64,000 bases of DNA from Hephaestia mangrovi. Lineage in GTDB: Bacteria; Pseudomonadota; Alphaproteobacteria; Sphingomonadales; Sphingomonadaceae. The notes beneath the pieces are model-generated. The model worked only from the letters and a program-made list of their open reading frames with translations, ran no database searches and was not told the origin of the DNA. The stretch covers positions 248,001 to 312,000 of the forward strand of contig NZ_JAINVU010000001.1 in NCBI RefSeq assembly GCF_019880555.1, in the 5' to 3' direction. Below are positions 18,734-30,422 of the stretch, piece by piece (the stretch's first letter is position 1; each line of letters begins with the position of its first letter). The position numbers and the translations under genes were made by a program.

Positions 18734-18752
18734 ATTGCGAACTAATTGCAAT
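18734..18752. promoter_or_regulatory. Putative Fur-type box upstream of mdh
   Basis: The 19-bp sequence ATTGCGAACTAATTGCAAT is an imperfect palindrome with matching ATTGC/GCAAT ends and an AT-rich centre. It resembles the TTGCGAA/TTCGCAA-like Fur sites described for some alphaproteobacteria. It lies in the 234-bp gap between the GH2 gene and mdh, about 135 bp before the mdh start, in the most AT-rich stretch of that gap. The regulator assignment is inference; nothing else was recognised in the gap. Confidence 0.35.
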
Positions 18753-18778
18753 AATAATCTGTAGGCTTTGCCGATTAG

Positions 18779-19849
<1,071 letters not shown>

Positions 19850-19980
19850 GGCTGTTTGAAGTCGAGTGAGCAAGGCAGCGTGAGCTGCGGATGAAGGAGT
19901 GGAAGCGGGACTGGAAAGTGCGGGAGATCGAAGCGCTCAATCCTGAACGGGATGGCCTGTACGATCGTATCGCGCTCCCA

Positions 19981-20024
19981 TGACCGCCTTCCCAACTGAA
20001 CCCCGGCCTTCGCCGGGGCGGTAG
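19981..20024. repeat. Palindromic repeat (CCCCGGC hairpin) between mdh and sucD
   Basis: A perfect 7-bp stem, CCCCGGC-CTTC-GCCGGGG, lies at 20001-20018 with TTCCCAACTGAA just before it. The reverse complement of the whole block reappears at 23910-23950, between sucA and sucB. There is no T-run, so it does not look like a classical terminator. Confidence 0.7.
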
Positions 20025-20037
20025 AACTGGAGACACG

Positions 20038-20922
20038 ATGAGCATCCTCGTCGACAAGAACACCAAGGTCATCACCCAGGGCATGACGGGCGAAACCGGG
20101 AGCTTCCACACTCAGGCGGCGCTCGATTATGGCACGCAGATGGTCGGCGGCGTGACGCCGGGCAAGGGCGGCATCGAGCACCTCGGCCTGCCGGTGTTCG
20201 ACACCGTCGCCGAGGCGAAGTCGAAGACCGGCGCCGATGCCAGCGTGATCTACGTGCCGCCGCCGTTTGCCGCGGACTCGATCCTCGAGGCGATCGACGC
20301 CGAAATCCCGCTGATCGTGTGCATCACCGAGGGCATTCCGGTGCTCGACATGGTCAAGGTGAAGCGCGCGCTCTCCGGCTCCAAGTCGCGGCTGATCGGC
20401 CCGAATTGCCCGGGCGTGCTGACGCCGGGCGAGTGCAAGATCGGCATCATGCCGGGCAATATCTTCAAGAAGGGCTCGGTCGGCGTCGTGTCACGCTCGG
20501 GCACGCTGACCTATGAGGCGGTGTTCCAGACCACGAACGCCGGCCTGGGCCAGACCACCGCGGTCGGCATCGGCGGCGATCCGGTCAATGGCACCAACTT
20601 CATCGACGTGCTCGAGCTGTTCCTCGCCGACGACGCGACCCAGTCGATCATCATGATCGGCGAGATCGGCGGTTCGGCCGAGGAAGAGGCGGCGCAGTTC
20701 CTCAAGGACGAGGCCAAGCGCGGGCGCAAGAAGCCGATGGCGGGCTTCATCGCCGGCCGCACGGCGCCTCCGGGCCGCCGCATGGGCCATGCCGGCGCGA
20801 TCGTTTCGGGCGGCCAGGGTGGTGCCGAGGATAAGATCGCGGCGATGGAAAGCGCCGGCATCAAGGTCGCCGACAGCCCCAGCGAGCTGGGTTCGACGCT
20901 GTTCTCGGTGCTGAACGGCTGA
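20038..20922 (+). CDS. sucD: Succinyl-CoA ligase, alpha subunit
   Basis: Subunit that binds CoA and carries the phosphohistidine of succinyl-CoA synthetase. The 294 residues open with [20 protein letters not shown], including the CoA-binding loop. The phosphorylated His is His251 in [11 protein letters not shown]. The beta subunit gene sucC, usually directly upstream, is absent: only 188 bp of repeat-containing DNA separate mdh from sucD. The protein needs a SucC encoded elsewhere. Confidence 0.96.
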   Translation: MSILVDKNTKVITQGMTGETGSFHTQAALDYGTQMVGGVTPGKGGIEHLGLPVFDTVAEAKSKTGADASVIYVPPPFAADSILEAIDAEIPLIVCITEGIPVLDMVKVKRALSGSKSRLIGPNCPGVLTPGECKIGIMPGNIFKKGSVGVVSRSGTLTYEAVFQTTNAGLGQTTAVGIGGDPVNGTNFIDVLELFLADDATQSIIMIGEIGGSAEEEAAQFLKDEAKRGRKKPMAGFIAGRTAPPGRRMGHAGAIVSGGQGGAEDKIAAMESAGIKVADSPSELGSTLFSVLNG

Positions 20923-20965
20923 TTGTAAGGAGCCCGGCCTCGGCGTCGGGCGTTGGAGACAGGCC

Positions 20966-23896
20966 ATGGGTTACGAAGGCCAGGATTTCAGCGAGATTGC
21001 GGGTGGCGTGAGCCCGGCATTCGTCGAGACGCTCTACAAACGCTTCAAGAGCGACCCCGGCAGCGTCGAGCCGGGCTGGCGTGCCTGGTTCGAGGGGCTG
21101 GAATCGACCGTCTCCGGCCCGAGTTGGCAGCAGTCGAGCTGGCCGCTGACCACCACCGATGATCTGACCGCGGCGCTCGATCCGACGCAGATGGAGCCCG
21201 CGCCCAAGCCGGCCAAGGGCGGCAAGCCTGCGGCGGCGGCAGCACCGATATCCGAAGACGCGATCCGCGACGCGTGCGACGCTTCGATCCGGGCGATGAT
21301 GCTGATCCGCACCTATCGCGTGCGCGGGCATCTGGCGGCCAATCTCGATCCGCTCGGCCTTTCCAACAATCGCGAGATGCCGGAGGATCTGCGCACGCAG
21401 TATCACGGCTTCTCGGACGCCGAGCTTGACCGGAAAATCTATCTCGGTGGCGTGCTGGGCGTCCAATATGCCACGCTGCGCGACATCGTCGATACGCTAC
21501 GCCGCAATTATTGCGGCAACGTCGGCCTGGAATATATGCACATCGCCGATGTCGAGGAACGCCGGTTCCTCCAGGAGCGTATGGAGGGCAAGGACAAGGC
21601 GATCGAATTCACCAAGGATGGCAAGGAAGCAATCCTCAACAAGGTGATCGAGGCCGAGCAGTACGAGAAGTTCCTCGGCAAGAAATATGTCGGCACCAAG
21701 CGGTTCGGGCTCGACGGCGGCGAGAGCATGATCCCGGCGCTGGAAAGCGTGATCAAATATGGCGGCCAGATGGGCGTCAACGAGATCGTGTTCGGCATGG
21801 CGCATCGCGGGCGTTTGAACGTGCTAGCCAATGTGATGGGCAAGCCGTTTCGCGCAATCTTCCACGAATTTTCGGGCGGCTCGTCCAATCCCGAGGACGT
21901 CGGCGGTTCCGGTGACGTCAAATATCACCTCGGCACCTCGACCGATCGCGAGTTCGACGGGATCAGCGTGCATATGTCGCTGGTCGCCAATCCGTCGCAC
22001 CTCGAGGCGGAAGATCCCGTGGTTCTCGGCAAGGTCCGCGCGATCCAGACGATCGCCGGCGATCTGGCCGAGCACAAGCATTCGCTCCCGGTGCTGATCC
22101 ACGGCGATGCGGCGTTCGCGGGCCAGGGCATCGTGTGGGAATGTTTCGGCTTCTCCGGCCTGCCCGGCTACAATACCGGCGGCTGCATCCATTTCGTCAT
22201 CAATAACCAGATCGGCTTCACCACCAGCCCGAAGTTCGCGCGGTCGTCGCCCTATCCGTCGGACGTTGCCAAAGGCGTGCAGGCGCCGATCTTCCACGTC
22301 AACGGCGACGATCCCGAGGCCGTAACCTTTGCCTGCAAGATGGCGATCGAGTTTCGCCAGAAGTTCCACCGCGACATCGTTATCGACATGTGGTGCTATC
22401 GCCGGTTCGGCCATAACGAGGGCGACGAGCCGAGCTTCACCCAGCCGCTGATGTACAAGGCGATCAAGAAGCACCCCGGCGTTGCCGAGGTCTATAGCCA
22501 GCGGCTGATGCGGGAGGGCGTGGTCGACCAGGCGTGGATCGACGAGCGGATCAAGCAGTTCACCGAATTGCTCGACGACGAGTTCGAGGCGGGGCAGAGC
22601 TATCTGCCCAACAAGGCGGACTGGTTCGCCGGCCGCTGGTCGGGCCTCCATGCCCCGGCCGACGCCGAAACCGCGCGCCGCAACGTCGAAACCAGCATCG
22701 ACAAGAAGCTGTTCGACGCGCTCGGCCGCACGCTGACCACGGTTCCCGACAGTGTCCAGATCCACAAGACGCTCGGCCGCGTGATCGATGCCAAACGCGA
22801 GATGTTCTCTTCCGGCGAGGGCTTCGACTGGGCGACCGGCGAGGCGCTGGCGTTCGGCTCGTTGCTTTCGGAAGGCTATGGCGTTCGCTTGTCGGGCCAG
22901 GATTCGGGCCGCGGTACTTTCTCGCAACGCCACGCGGTGTGGGTCGATCAGACCGACGAACACAAATATGTGCCGCTCGATCATGTCGAGCATGGCCGGT
23001 TCGAGGTGCTTGACAGCCCGCTTTCCGAATATGGGGTGCTCGGATTCGAATATGGCTATGCGTTGGCCGACCCCAAGACGCTGGTGATGTGGGAAGCGCA
23101 GTTCGGCGATTTCGCCAATGGCGCGCAGATCATGATCGACCAATTCATCGCGAGCGGAGAGGCCAAGTGGCTGCGCGCCAACGGCCTCGTGATGCTGCTG
23201 CCGCATGGCTATGAAGGGCAGGGGCCGGAGCATAGCTCGGCGCGGCCGGAGCGTTATCTGCAGCTTTGCGCGCAGGACAATATGCAGGTTGCGAACTGCA
23301 CCACGCCGGCCAATTACTTCCACTTGCTGCGCCGGCAGATGCACCGGAGCTTCCGCAAGCCGTTGGTGATCATGACGCCGAAGTCGTTGCTGCGGCACAA
23401 AATGGCGGTATCGAAGGCGAGCGATTTCCTCGGCGACAGCCATTTCCGCCGCTTGCTCTCCGACCCCGCGGCGCCGGCCGACAAGGACACCAAGCGGCTG
23501 GTGCTGTGCACCGGCAAGGTTGCCTACGACCTCATCGAAGCACGCGATGCCGCCGGCGACACCGAGACGCAGATCGTCCGCGTCGAGCAGCTCTATCCCT
23601 TCCCGGGCGAACCCCTGGCGGCGCGACTGAAGAAGCTGCCCAATCTCGAGGATGTGGTCTGGGCGCAGGAAGAGCCGAAGAACAACGGCGCCTGGTTCTT
23701 CGTCGAGCCGTTTATCGAGGCAAGCCTGGCCGAGGCGAAATCGCCCGTGTCGCGCGCGCGCTACGCCGGCCGCGCGGCGGCTGCGTCGCCGGCGACGGGG
23801 TTGATGAAGCGGCATCAGATGGAGCAGGGCGCGCTCGTTGCCGAGGCGCTGGGCCACAACGTCCGCGAGGAGATACGGCGGACGCGGAAGGGATGA
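20966..23896 (+). CDS. sucA: 2-oxoglutarate dehydrogenase E1 component
   Basis: Thiamine-diphosphate-dependent decarboxylase of the 2-oxoglutarate dehydrogenase complex. At 976 residues it is slightly longer than E. coli SucA. The N-terminal E2-docking segment (VETLYKRFKSDPGSVEPGW) is followed by an Ala/Pro/Lys-rich linker. The ThDP-binding motif runs from GDAAFAGQGIVWE to NNQIGFTTSP, and the transketolase-like pyrimidine domain (RGTFSQRHAVWVDQ) and C-terminal domain follow. It acts with sucB and lpdA downstream. Confidence 0.97.
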   Translation: MGYEGQDFSEIAGGVSPAFVETLYKRFKSDPGSVEPGWRAWFEGLESTVSGPSWQQSSWPLTTTDDLTAALDPTQMEPAPKPAKGGKPAAAAAPISEDAIRDACDASIRAMMLIRTYRVRGHLAANLDPLGLSNNREMPEDLRTQYHGFSDAELDRKIYLGGVLGVQYATLRDIVDTLRRNYCGNVGLEYMHIADVEERRFLQERMEGKDKAIEFTKDGKEAILNKVIEAEQYEKFLGKKYVGTKRFGLDGGESMIPALESVIKYGGQMGVNEIVFGMAHRGRLNVLANVMGKPFRAIFHEFSGGSSNPEDVGGSGDVKYHLGTSTDREFDGISVHMSLVANPSHLEAEDPVVLGKVRAIQTIAGDLAEHKHSLPVLIHGDAAFAGQGIVWECFGFSGLPGYNTGGCIHFVINNQIGFTTSPKFARSSPYPSDVAKGVQAPIFHVNGDDPEAVTFACKMAIEFRQKFHRDIVIDMWCYRRFGHNEGDEPSFTQPLMYKAIKKHPGVAEVYSQRLMREGVVDQAWIDERIKQFTELLDDEFEAGQSYLPNKADWFAGRWSGLHAPADAETARRNVETSIDKKLFDALGRTLTTVPDSVQIHKTLGRVIDAKREMFSSGEGFDWATGEALAFGSLLSEGYGVRLSGQDSGRGTFSQRHAVWVDQTDEHKYVPLDHVEHGRFEVLDSPLSEYGVLGFEYGYALADPKTLVMWEAQFGDFANGAQIMIDQFIASGEAKWLRANGLVMLLPHGYEGQGPEHSSARPERYLQLCAQDNMQVANCTTPANYFHLLRRQMHRSFRKPLVIMTPKSLLRHKMAVSKASDFLGDSHFRRLLSDPAAPADKDTKRLVLCTGKVAYDLIEARDAAGDTETQIVRVEQLYPFPGEPLAARLKKLPNLEDVVWAQEEPKNNGAWFFVEPFIEASLAEAKSPVSRARYAGRAAAASPATGLMKRHQMEQGALVAEALGHNVREEIRRTRKG

Positions 23897-23909
23897 CGAC
23901 CACATCTTC

Positions 23910-24019
23910 CCGACCTCCCCGGCGAAGGCCGGGGGCCAGTTGGGAAGGCCGAACTAACGAAGCGAAGCGCTCGTCAATGATCGTCTCGCAATTGGACCCC
24001 GGCCCGCGCCGGGGAGGGA
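23910..24019. repeat. Composite palindromic repeat between sucA and sucB
   Basis: The 133-bp gap is mostly repeat. On the left is CTCCCCGGCGAAGGCCGGGG followed by CCAGTTGGGAAGGCC. On the right is CAATTGGACCCCGGC, a short loop, then GCCGGGGAGGGAAG. The two halves face each other, so the transcript could fold into one long structure. The left half is the inverted copy of the element at 19981-20024. It may tune the sucA:sucB ratio by RNA processing, which is inference. Confidence 0.7.
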
Positions 24020-24029
24020 AGAAAAAGAG

Positions 24030-25280
<1,251 letters not shown>

Positions 25281-25310
25281 TATTCATCCCTGAGGGGAAG
25301 CGAGCGGATT

Positions 25311-26711
<1,401 letters not shown>

Positions 26712-26753
26712 GCCGGCTGGCAGGACGCGCGCGGCCGCACTACATCGTTCACC

Positions 26754-27707
26754 ATGCGGTTCGACTTCATCAAGTGTCACGGATCGGGGAACGATTTTCC
26801 CCTGATCGACGCCCGCGCCATCGATCTGGATGACGCGACCTGGGGCGGCGTGGCGCGCGCGCTGGCCGATCGCGCGGGGCCGGTCGGCGGCGACGGGTTG
26901 CTGCTGCTGACTCGCGGCGATGACCGCCACGCATTCGGCATGCGGATGTTCAACGCCGACGGCAGCGAAGCGGAGACGTGCCTCAACGGGCTGCGCTGCG
27001 TGGCGCGGGCCGGGTTCGAGGCGCTGGGCATCGAGGCGGCGTCGGTCAAGCTGATGCGGTCTTCGGCCGAAGTCGCGCGGGACGCGGCACTGGCATCGGG
27101 CGTCTATACGGTGCGCGAGACAGTGGGGCCGGCGGAGATCGATACGGCGGGCTGGCCGCTGCGGATCGACCGCGCGACGACGATCGAGCAGGTGGTGGCG
27201 CCGCTATCGAGCGAGATGGCGTTCACGGCGGTGGCGATGCCCAATCCGCATTTCGTGGCATTCGTCGATACGATCGATGAAGCGACACTGGTCGCGCTCG
27301 GCGAAAAATGCGAGGCGGCGCCGGATTGGCTGCCGCATCGGGCGAACGTCAGTTTCGCGCAAGTGATTGACAGCGCGACGTTGTTCGTGCGGACGTTCGA
27401 GCGGGGCGTGGGGCTGACCGACAGCTGCGGCAGCGCGATGGCGGCATCGGTGGTCGCCGCGGGACTGACCGGACGGATCGCCTTCGGCACCGAGATCGCC
27501 GTGCTCAACGCCGGCGGGCTGGTCCGCGGCCGCGCCGGCGACGACCTGATCGTGCGCCTTTCGGGCAATACGACGTTCGAATGGCGCGGCTCGGCCGAAG
27601 TCGATGCCGGACGGTCGCGCGCCGGCGGCCTGACCATCGCGGGGCATTGCGATGACGAGATCGCCGCCTGGGCGGCGCTTGCCGACTCGATTTTACAACG
27701 GCGCTGA
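26754..27707 (+). CDS. Diaminopimelate epimerase family protein, divergent
   Basis: 317 residues with the two-domain DapF fold: N-terminal FIKCHGSGNDFPLID, then FNADGSEAETCLNGLRC with Cys76, and ERGVGLTDSCGSAMAA with Cys225. Both catalytic cysteines are present. In classical DapF the first is followed by GNG and the second sits in ACGSGA or ACGTGA; here these are LNG and SCGSAM. Those loops bind the substrate carboxylate, so the protein may be a lower-fidelity DapF or act on another substrate. It is 42 bp after lpdA, not in a lysine cluster. Confidence 0.75.
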   Translation: MRFDFIKCHGSGNDFPLIDARAIDLDDATWGGVARALADRAGPVGGDGLLLLTRGDDRHAFGMRMFNADGSEAETCLNGLRCVARAGFEALGIEAASVKLMRSSAEVARDAALASGVYTVRETVGPAEIDTAGWPLRIDRATTIEQVVAPLSSEMAFTAVAMPNPHFVAFVDTIDEATLVALGEKCEAAPDWLPHRANVSFAQVIDSATLFVRTFERGVGLTDSCGSAMAASVVAAGLTGRIAFGTEIAVLNAGGLVRGRAGDDLIVRLSGNTTFEWRGSAEVDAGRSRAGGLTIAGHCDDEIAAWAALADSILQRR

Positions 27708-27724
27708 TTGCCCCCCATTCTGAA

Positions 27725-27738
27725 CTAACCTAGGTTAG
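27725..27738. promoter_or_regulatory. Perfect 14-bp palindrome upstream of GlsB-like gene
   Basis: CTAACCTAGGTTAG is its own reverse complement and lies 40 bp before the GlsB-like start. A near match (11 of 14) lies upstream of the DUF1508 gene at 3301-3314. Probably a dimeric-regulator operator; the regulator is unknown. Confidence 0.4.
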
Positions 27739-27778
27739 CTCAGGGGCGGCGACGGGCCGCCATCAGGGGAGAGGTTTC

Positions 27779-28036
27779 ATGGGTCACATCATTCGGCTGG
27801 TCGTGGTCGGCCTGATCGTCGGTATCCTGGCGCGGTTCTTCTATCCGGGTGCGGTGCATCTCGGCTGGATCGGCAGCATCGTGCTGGGCATCGCGGGATC
27901 GTTCGTCGCCGGATTCGTGGCCAAGGCGATCCACCCCAATGCCGGCGAACCGATGCATCCCGCCGGCTTCATCGCCTCGATCATCGGCGCGATGGTGCTG
28001 ATCTTCCTGGCTCGACTGCTCGGGCTGAGCTTCTGA
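27779..28036 (+). CDS. GlsB/YeaQ/YmgE family membrane protein
   Basis: 85 residues with three hydrophobic segments: IIRLVVVGLIVGILARFFY, IGSIVLGIAGSFVAGFVA and FIASIIGAMVLIFLARLLG. The glycine-rich spacing matches the transglycosylase-associated (GlsB/YeaQ) family, small inner-membrane proteins often induced by stress. The Shine-Dalgarno is GGGGAGAGG. It is preceded by the perfect palindrome at 27725-27738. Confidence 0.88.
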   Translation: MGHIIRLVVVGLIVGILARFFYPGAVHLGWIGSIVLGIAGSFVAGFVAKAIHPNAGEPMHPAGFIASIIGAMVLIFLARLLGLSF

Positions 28037-28061
28037 AAATAACCAAATAGGAAAAAATGGC

Positions 28062-28090
28062 TTGACATCGTCACGCTGTTTCGGTACACA
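28062..28090 (+). promoter_or_regulatory. Sigma-70-like promoter with A/T-rich upstream element
   Basis: TTGACA (28062-28067), a 17-bp spacer and TACACA (28085-28090) form a near-consensus promoter, preceded by the A-rich stretch 28036-28059, which could act as an UP element. GTAC-N7-GAAC overlaps the -10 region and is one base off the alphaproteobacterial LexA motif GAAC-N7-GAAC. The rest of the 409-bp gap 28037-28445 holds a GGCGGCGG/CCGCCGCC hairpin, a 22-codon GTG frame (28152-28220) of unknown significance and the repeat at 28231-28326. No convincing gene was seen before the terminase at 28446. Confidence 0.5.
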
Positions 28091-28230
28091 TCAGGAACGC
28101 TGAGGAATTGCGAGTCGGCGGCGGCGCGACGAGGCACCGCCGCCCGGTGACGTGAGCTTCTGTCGGCGGGACGAATTGGTTGGACGGATCGCCGGCTTCG
28201 TGACCGCCAGGTTTGGCTGATACGCATCGG

Positions 28231-28326
28231 CATGCTGAACTTGGTTCAGCATCCATGGTGCAACAATTGCCGGCTCGCGCGGCGGCGGCGTTGGTCCATG
28301 GACCCTGAAACAAGTTCAGGGTGACG
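28231..28326. repeat. Long composite palindromic repeat, copy 1
   Basis: Two imperfect palindromes, ATGCTGAAC-TTG-GTTCAGCAT at the left and ACCCTGAAA-caa-GTTCAGGGT at the right, enclose about 50 bp of GC-rich sequence and two CCATGG-containing segments. Nearly identical to the copy at 31187-31286, differing at about three positions inside the shared core, and in the same orientation. No encoded protein. Confidence 0.85.
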
Positions 28327-28445
28327 GTTCTTATCGGGGCCTTTGGTTCCGTCGGACCGGGCCGTGGTTTTTGTTGAAATCGGGAATGATGTCCGGGCCG
28401 GGGCGATCGTGGATCGTTGCCGGCCCGATGTGTTTGGGGGTGGGT

Positions 28446-28964
28446 ATGAGCGTTCTGGCAGGGAGCAACGGGCGCCGGGTGCAGAAGCGCGACGCCCGTG
28501 TCGACGGATGGACGAAGGCGAAGCGGGCGTTGTTTCTCGATGCCTTCGCGGCGACGTGCAACGCAGCCTATGCGGCGCGGCGGTGCGGGATGAACGAGCG
28601 CAGCGTGCGGGCGCTGAAGGCGCGCGATCCGGCGTTCGCCAAGCTTTACGAAGAAGCGCTGCAGGAGGGATATGACCGGCTGGAGGCCGAGCTGCTGGCG
28701 CGGACGCTGGGGGCGGAAGTCGCGAACGGCGAGGACGAGAATCCGACCGAGGCGGAGCGGGAGCGGATCGAGACGGCCGAGTTTGATCCGGCGATGGCGA
28801 TCAAGGTGCTGCAGATGCGCAAGAGCGAGAAGGCGCATGGTAATGACCGGCGCGGGCGCATCTTCGTGACGGTGACCCAGGAAGAAACGGACGCAGCGCT
28901 CGAAAAGAAGCTGGCAGCGGTCGAGCGGCGGTTGGCCAAACAGAAGCAAGCCGGTGCCGAATGA
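28446..28964 (+). CDS. Small terminase-like protein (GTA/phage type)
   Basis: 172 residues from the ATG at 28446. It has an N-terminal helix-turn-helix-like region (WTKAKRALFLDAFAATCNAAYAARRCGMNERSVRALKARDP), then helices and a basic C-terminal coiled segment (EKKLAAVERRLAKQKQ). Small terminases recognise DNA and hand it to the large subunit. The role is inferred mainly from its position: its stop overlaps the large terminase start by 4 bp (ATGA). GTA small terminases bind DNA with little sequence preference. Confidence 0.75.
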   Translation: MSVLAGSNGRRVQKRDARVDGWTKAKRALFLDAFAATCNAAYAARRCGMNERSVRALKARDPAFAKLYEEALQEGYDRLEAELLARTLGAEVANGEDENPTEAERERIETAEFDPAMAIKVLQMRKSEKAHGNDRRGRIFVTVTQEETDAALEKKLAAVERRLAKQKQAGAE

Positions 28965-30274
28965 GCGGCGACTGGGGCCGCGCGCTGTTCGCGCGGATGA
29001 TGGCACTCGATCCCGAGAGCCGGGGCGAGGTGCTCTACTCGCTGAGCGTCGATCAGCGGCGCGAATTCAATCATCGCTGGCCGTTATGGGCGCATGACGG
29101 ACAGATCGAGCCGCCGGGCGACTGGCGGATATGGCTGATCCGGGCCGGGCGCGGGTTCGGCAAGACGCGCGCCGGCGCCGAATGGGTGAGCGCGATGGCG
29201 CGGGGGATGCCCGAGGGGCGGATCGCGCTGGTCGGCGCGACGATCGAGGACGTGCACCGGGTGATGATCGAGGGCGAGAGCGGCATTTTGCGCGTGGCGC
29301 ATCATGGCGAATGGTTCGACTGGCGGCGCGACGCGGGGGAGTTGCGGTTCGCATCGGGCGCGACCGCCTATGTCTATTCGGCCGAGGCGCCGGAGAAACT
29401 GCGCGGGCCGGAACATGCGGTGGCGTGGTGCGACGAGCTTGCCAAATGGCGCAACGGCACCGTTACCTGGGACAATCTGATGATGACGATGCGGATCGGC
29501 GAACGGCCGCGCGTGCTGGTGACGACGACGCCGCGGCCGACCGCGCTGATGCGGCGGGTGACGAAACTGGACGGCGTGGTCGAAACGCTGGGGCGGACGG
29601 CGGACAACGAGCATCTGCCGGCGAGCTTCGTCGCGGCGATGCAGGGGATGTATGGCGCGAGCGTGCTGGGGCGGCAGGAACTCGACGGCGAACTGATCGA
29701 GGATTTGACCGGCGCGCTGTGGTCGCGGGCCGGGCTCGACGATTGCCGGGTGGTGGCAGCGGCCGAGCTGGTGCGGGTGGTGATCGGCGTCGATCCGCCG
29801 GCGGGGACCGGGGGCGATGCGTGCGGGATCGTCGCCGCCGGGCTGGGGCGCGACGGGCGCGGCTATGTGCTCGACGATGCGAGCGTTTCGGGCGCGAGCC
29901 CCGAGGGCTGGGCGCAGGCGGTGGCGCGGGCGGCGGCGCGGTGGCATGCCGACCGCGTGGTCGTCGAGGCCAACCAGGGCGGGGCGATGGTGAGGAGCGT
30001 GCTGCTGGCGGCCGATTGCGGGCTGCCGGTGGCGCTGGTTCACGCGACGCGGGGCAAGAGCGCGCGGGCCGAGCCAGTCGCGACGCTGTATGAGGCGGGG
30101 CGGGTGAGCCATGTCGGGGCGTTCGCGCAGCTGGAGGACGAGATGTGCGGCATGATCGCCGGCGGCGGCTATGAAGGGCCGGGCCGATCACCCGATCGCG
30201 CCGATGCGCTGGTGTGGGCGCTGGCGGAATTGATGCTGGGGCGAAGGGGCGAGGCGAGCGTCAGGTGGTTGTGA
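28961..30274 (+). CDS. Large terminase (DNA-packaging ATPase/nuclease), GTA-like
   Basis: 437 residues. The ATPase P-loop is RAGRGFGKTRAGAEWV (about 60-75), the likely Walker B is HAVAWCDELAKW, and the coupling motif is VLVTTTPRPT. The nuclease domain has VVIGVDPPAGTGGDACG, VVEANQGGAMV and SPDRADALVWALAE, which carry the acidic residues. All motifs look intact, with no frameshift. This type is the GTA g2/terminase_6C family. An NRDE gene and repeats separate it from the portal gene, which normally follows directly. Confidence 0.92.
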   Translation: MSGDWGRALFARMMALDPESRGEVLYSLSVDQRREFNHRWPLWAHDGQIEPPGDWRIWLIRAGRGFGKTRAGAEWVSAMARGMPEGRIALVGATIEDVHRVMIEGESGILRVAHHGEWFDWRRDAGELRFASGATAYVYSAEAPEKLRGPEHAVAWCDELAKWRNGTVTWDNLMMTMRIGERPRVLVTTTPRPTALMRRVTKLDGVVETLGRTADNEHLPASFVAAMQGMYGASVLGRQELDGELIEDLTGALWSRAGLDDCRVVAAAELVRVVIGVDPPAGTGGDACGIVAAGLGRDGRGYVLDDASVSGASPEGWAQAVARAAARWHADRVVVEANQGGAMVRSVLLAADCGLPVALVHATRGKSARAEPVATLYEAGRVSHVGAFAQLEDEMCGMIAGGGYEGPGRSPDRADALVWALAELMLGRRGEASVRWL

Positions 30275-30385
30275 GGGCTGAGGTTGGCGCAATCGCCATG
30301 CCGGGATTTTCGATGAGCTCGGGCGAGCCTTGTTCCGGCCTCCATTGGGCCGCAAGATCGAAGGGTCGGGGGTATGTGGCTGGTT

Positions 30386-30413
30386 GGACCCCGGAACAGG
30401 TCCGGGGTGACGG
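30386..30413. repeat. Palindromic repeat (ACCCCGGA hairpin) before NRDE gene
   Basis: GGACCCCGGAACAGGTCCGG continues to GGGTGACGG; ACCCCGGA pairs with TCCGGGGT. It lies between the terminase and the NRDE start. The rest of 30275-30422 shows nothing coding. Confidence 0.65.
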
Positions 30414-30422
30414 GGGGTGTTT

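Noticed and set aside
20001..20018. Hairpin after mdh as an intrinsic terminator
   Set aside because: No T-run follows, and the same element recurs between sucA and sucB, where full termination would cut the operon. It is treated as a repeat.
21824..23905. 693-codon minus-strand frame opposite sucA
   Set aside because: Same reason: shadow of a conserved gene, with no ribosome site or family motif.
28152..28220. 22-codon GTG frame downstream of the promoter at 28062 as a gene
   Set aside because: Too short, with a weak ribosome site and no recognisable product. Mentioned only as part of the leader.
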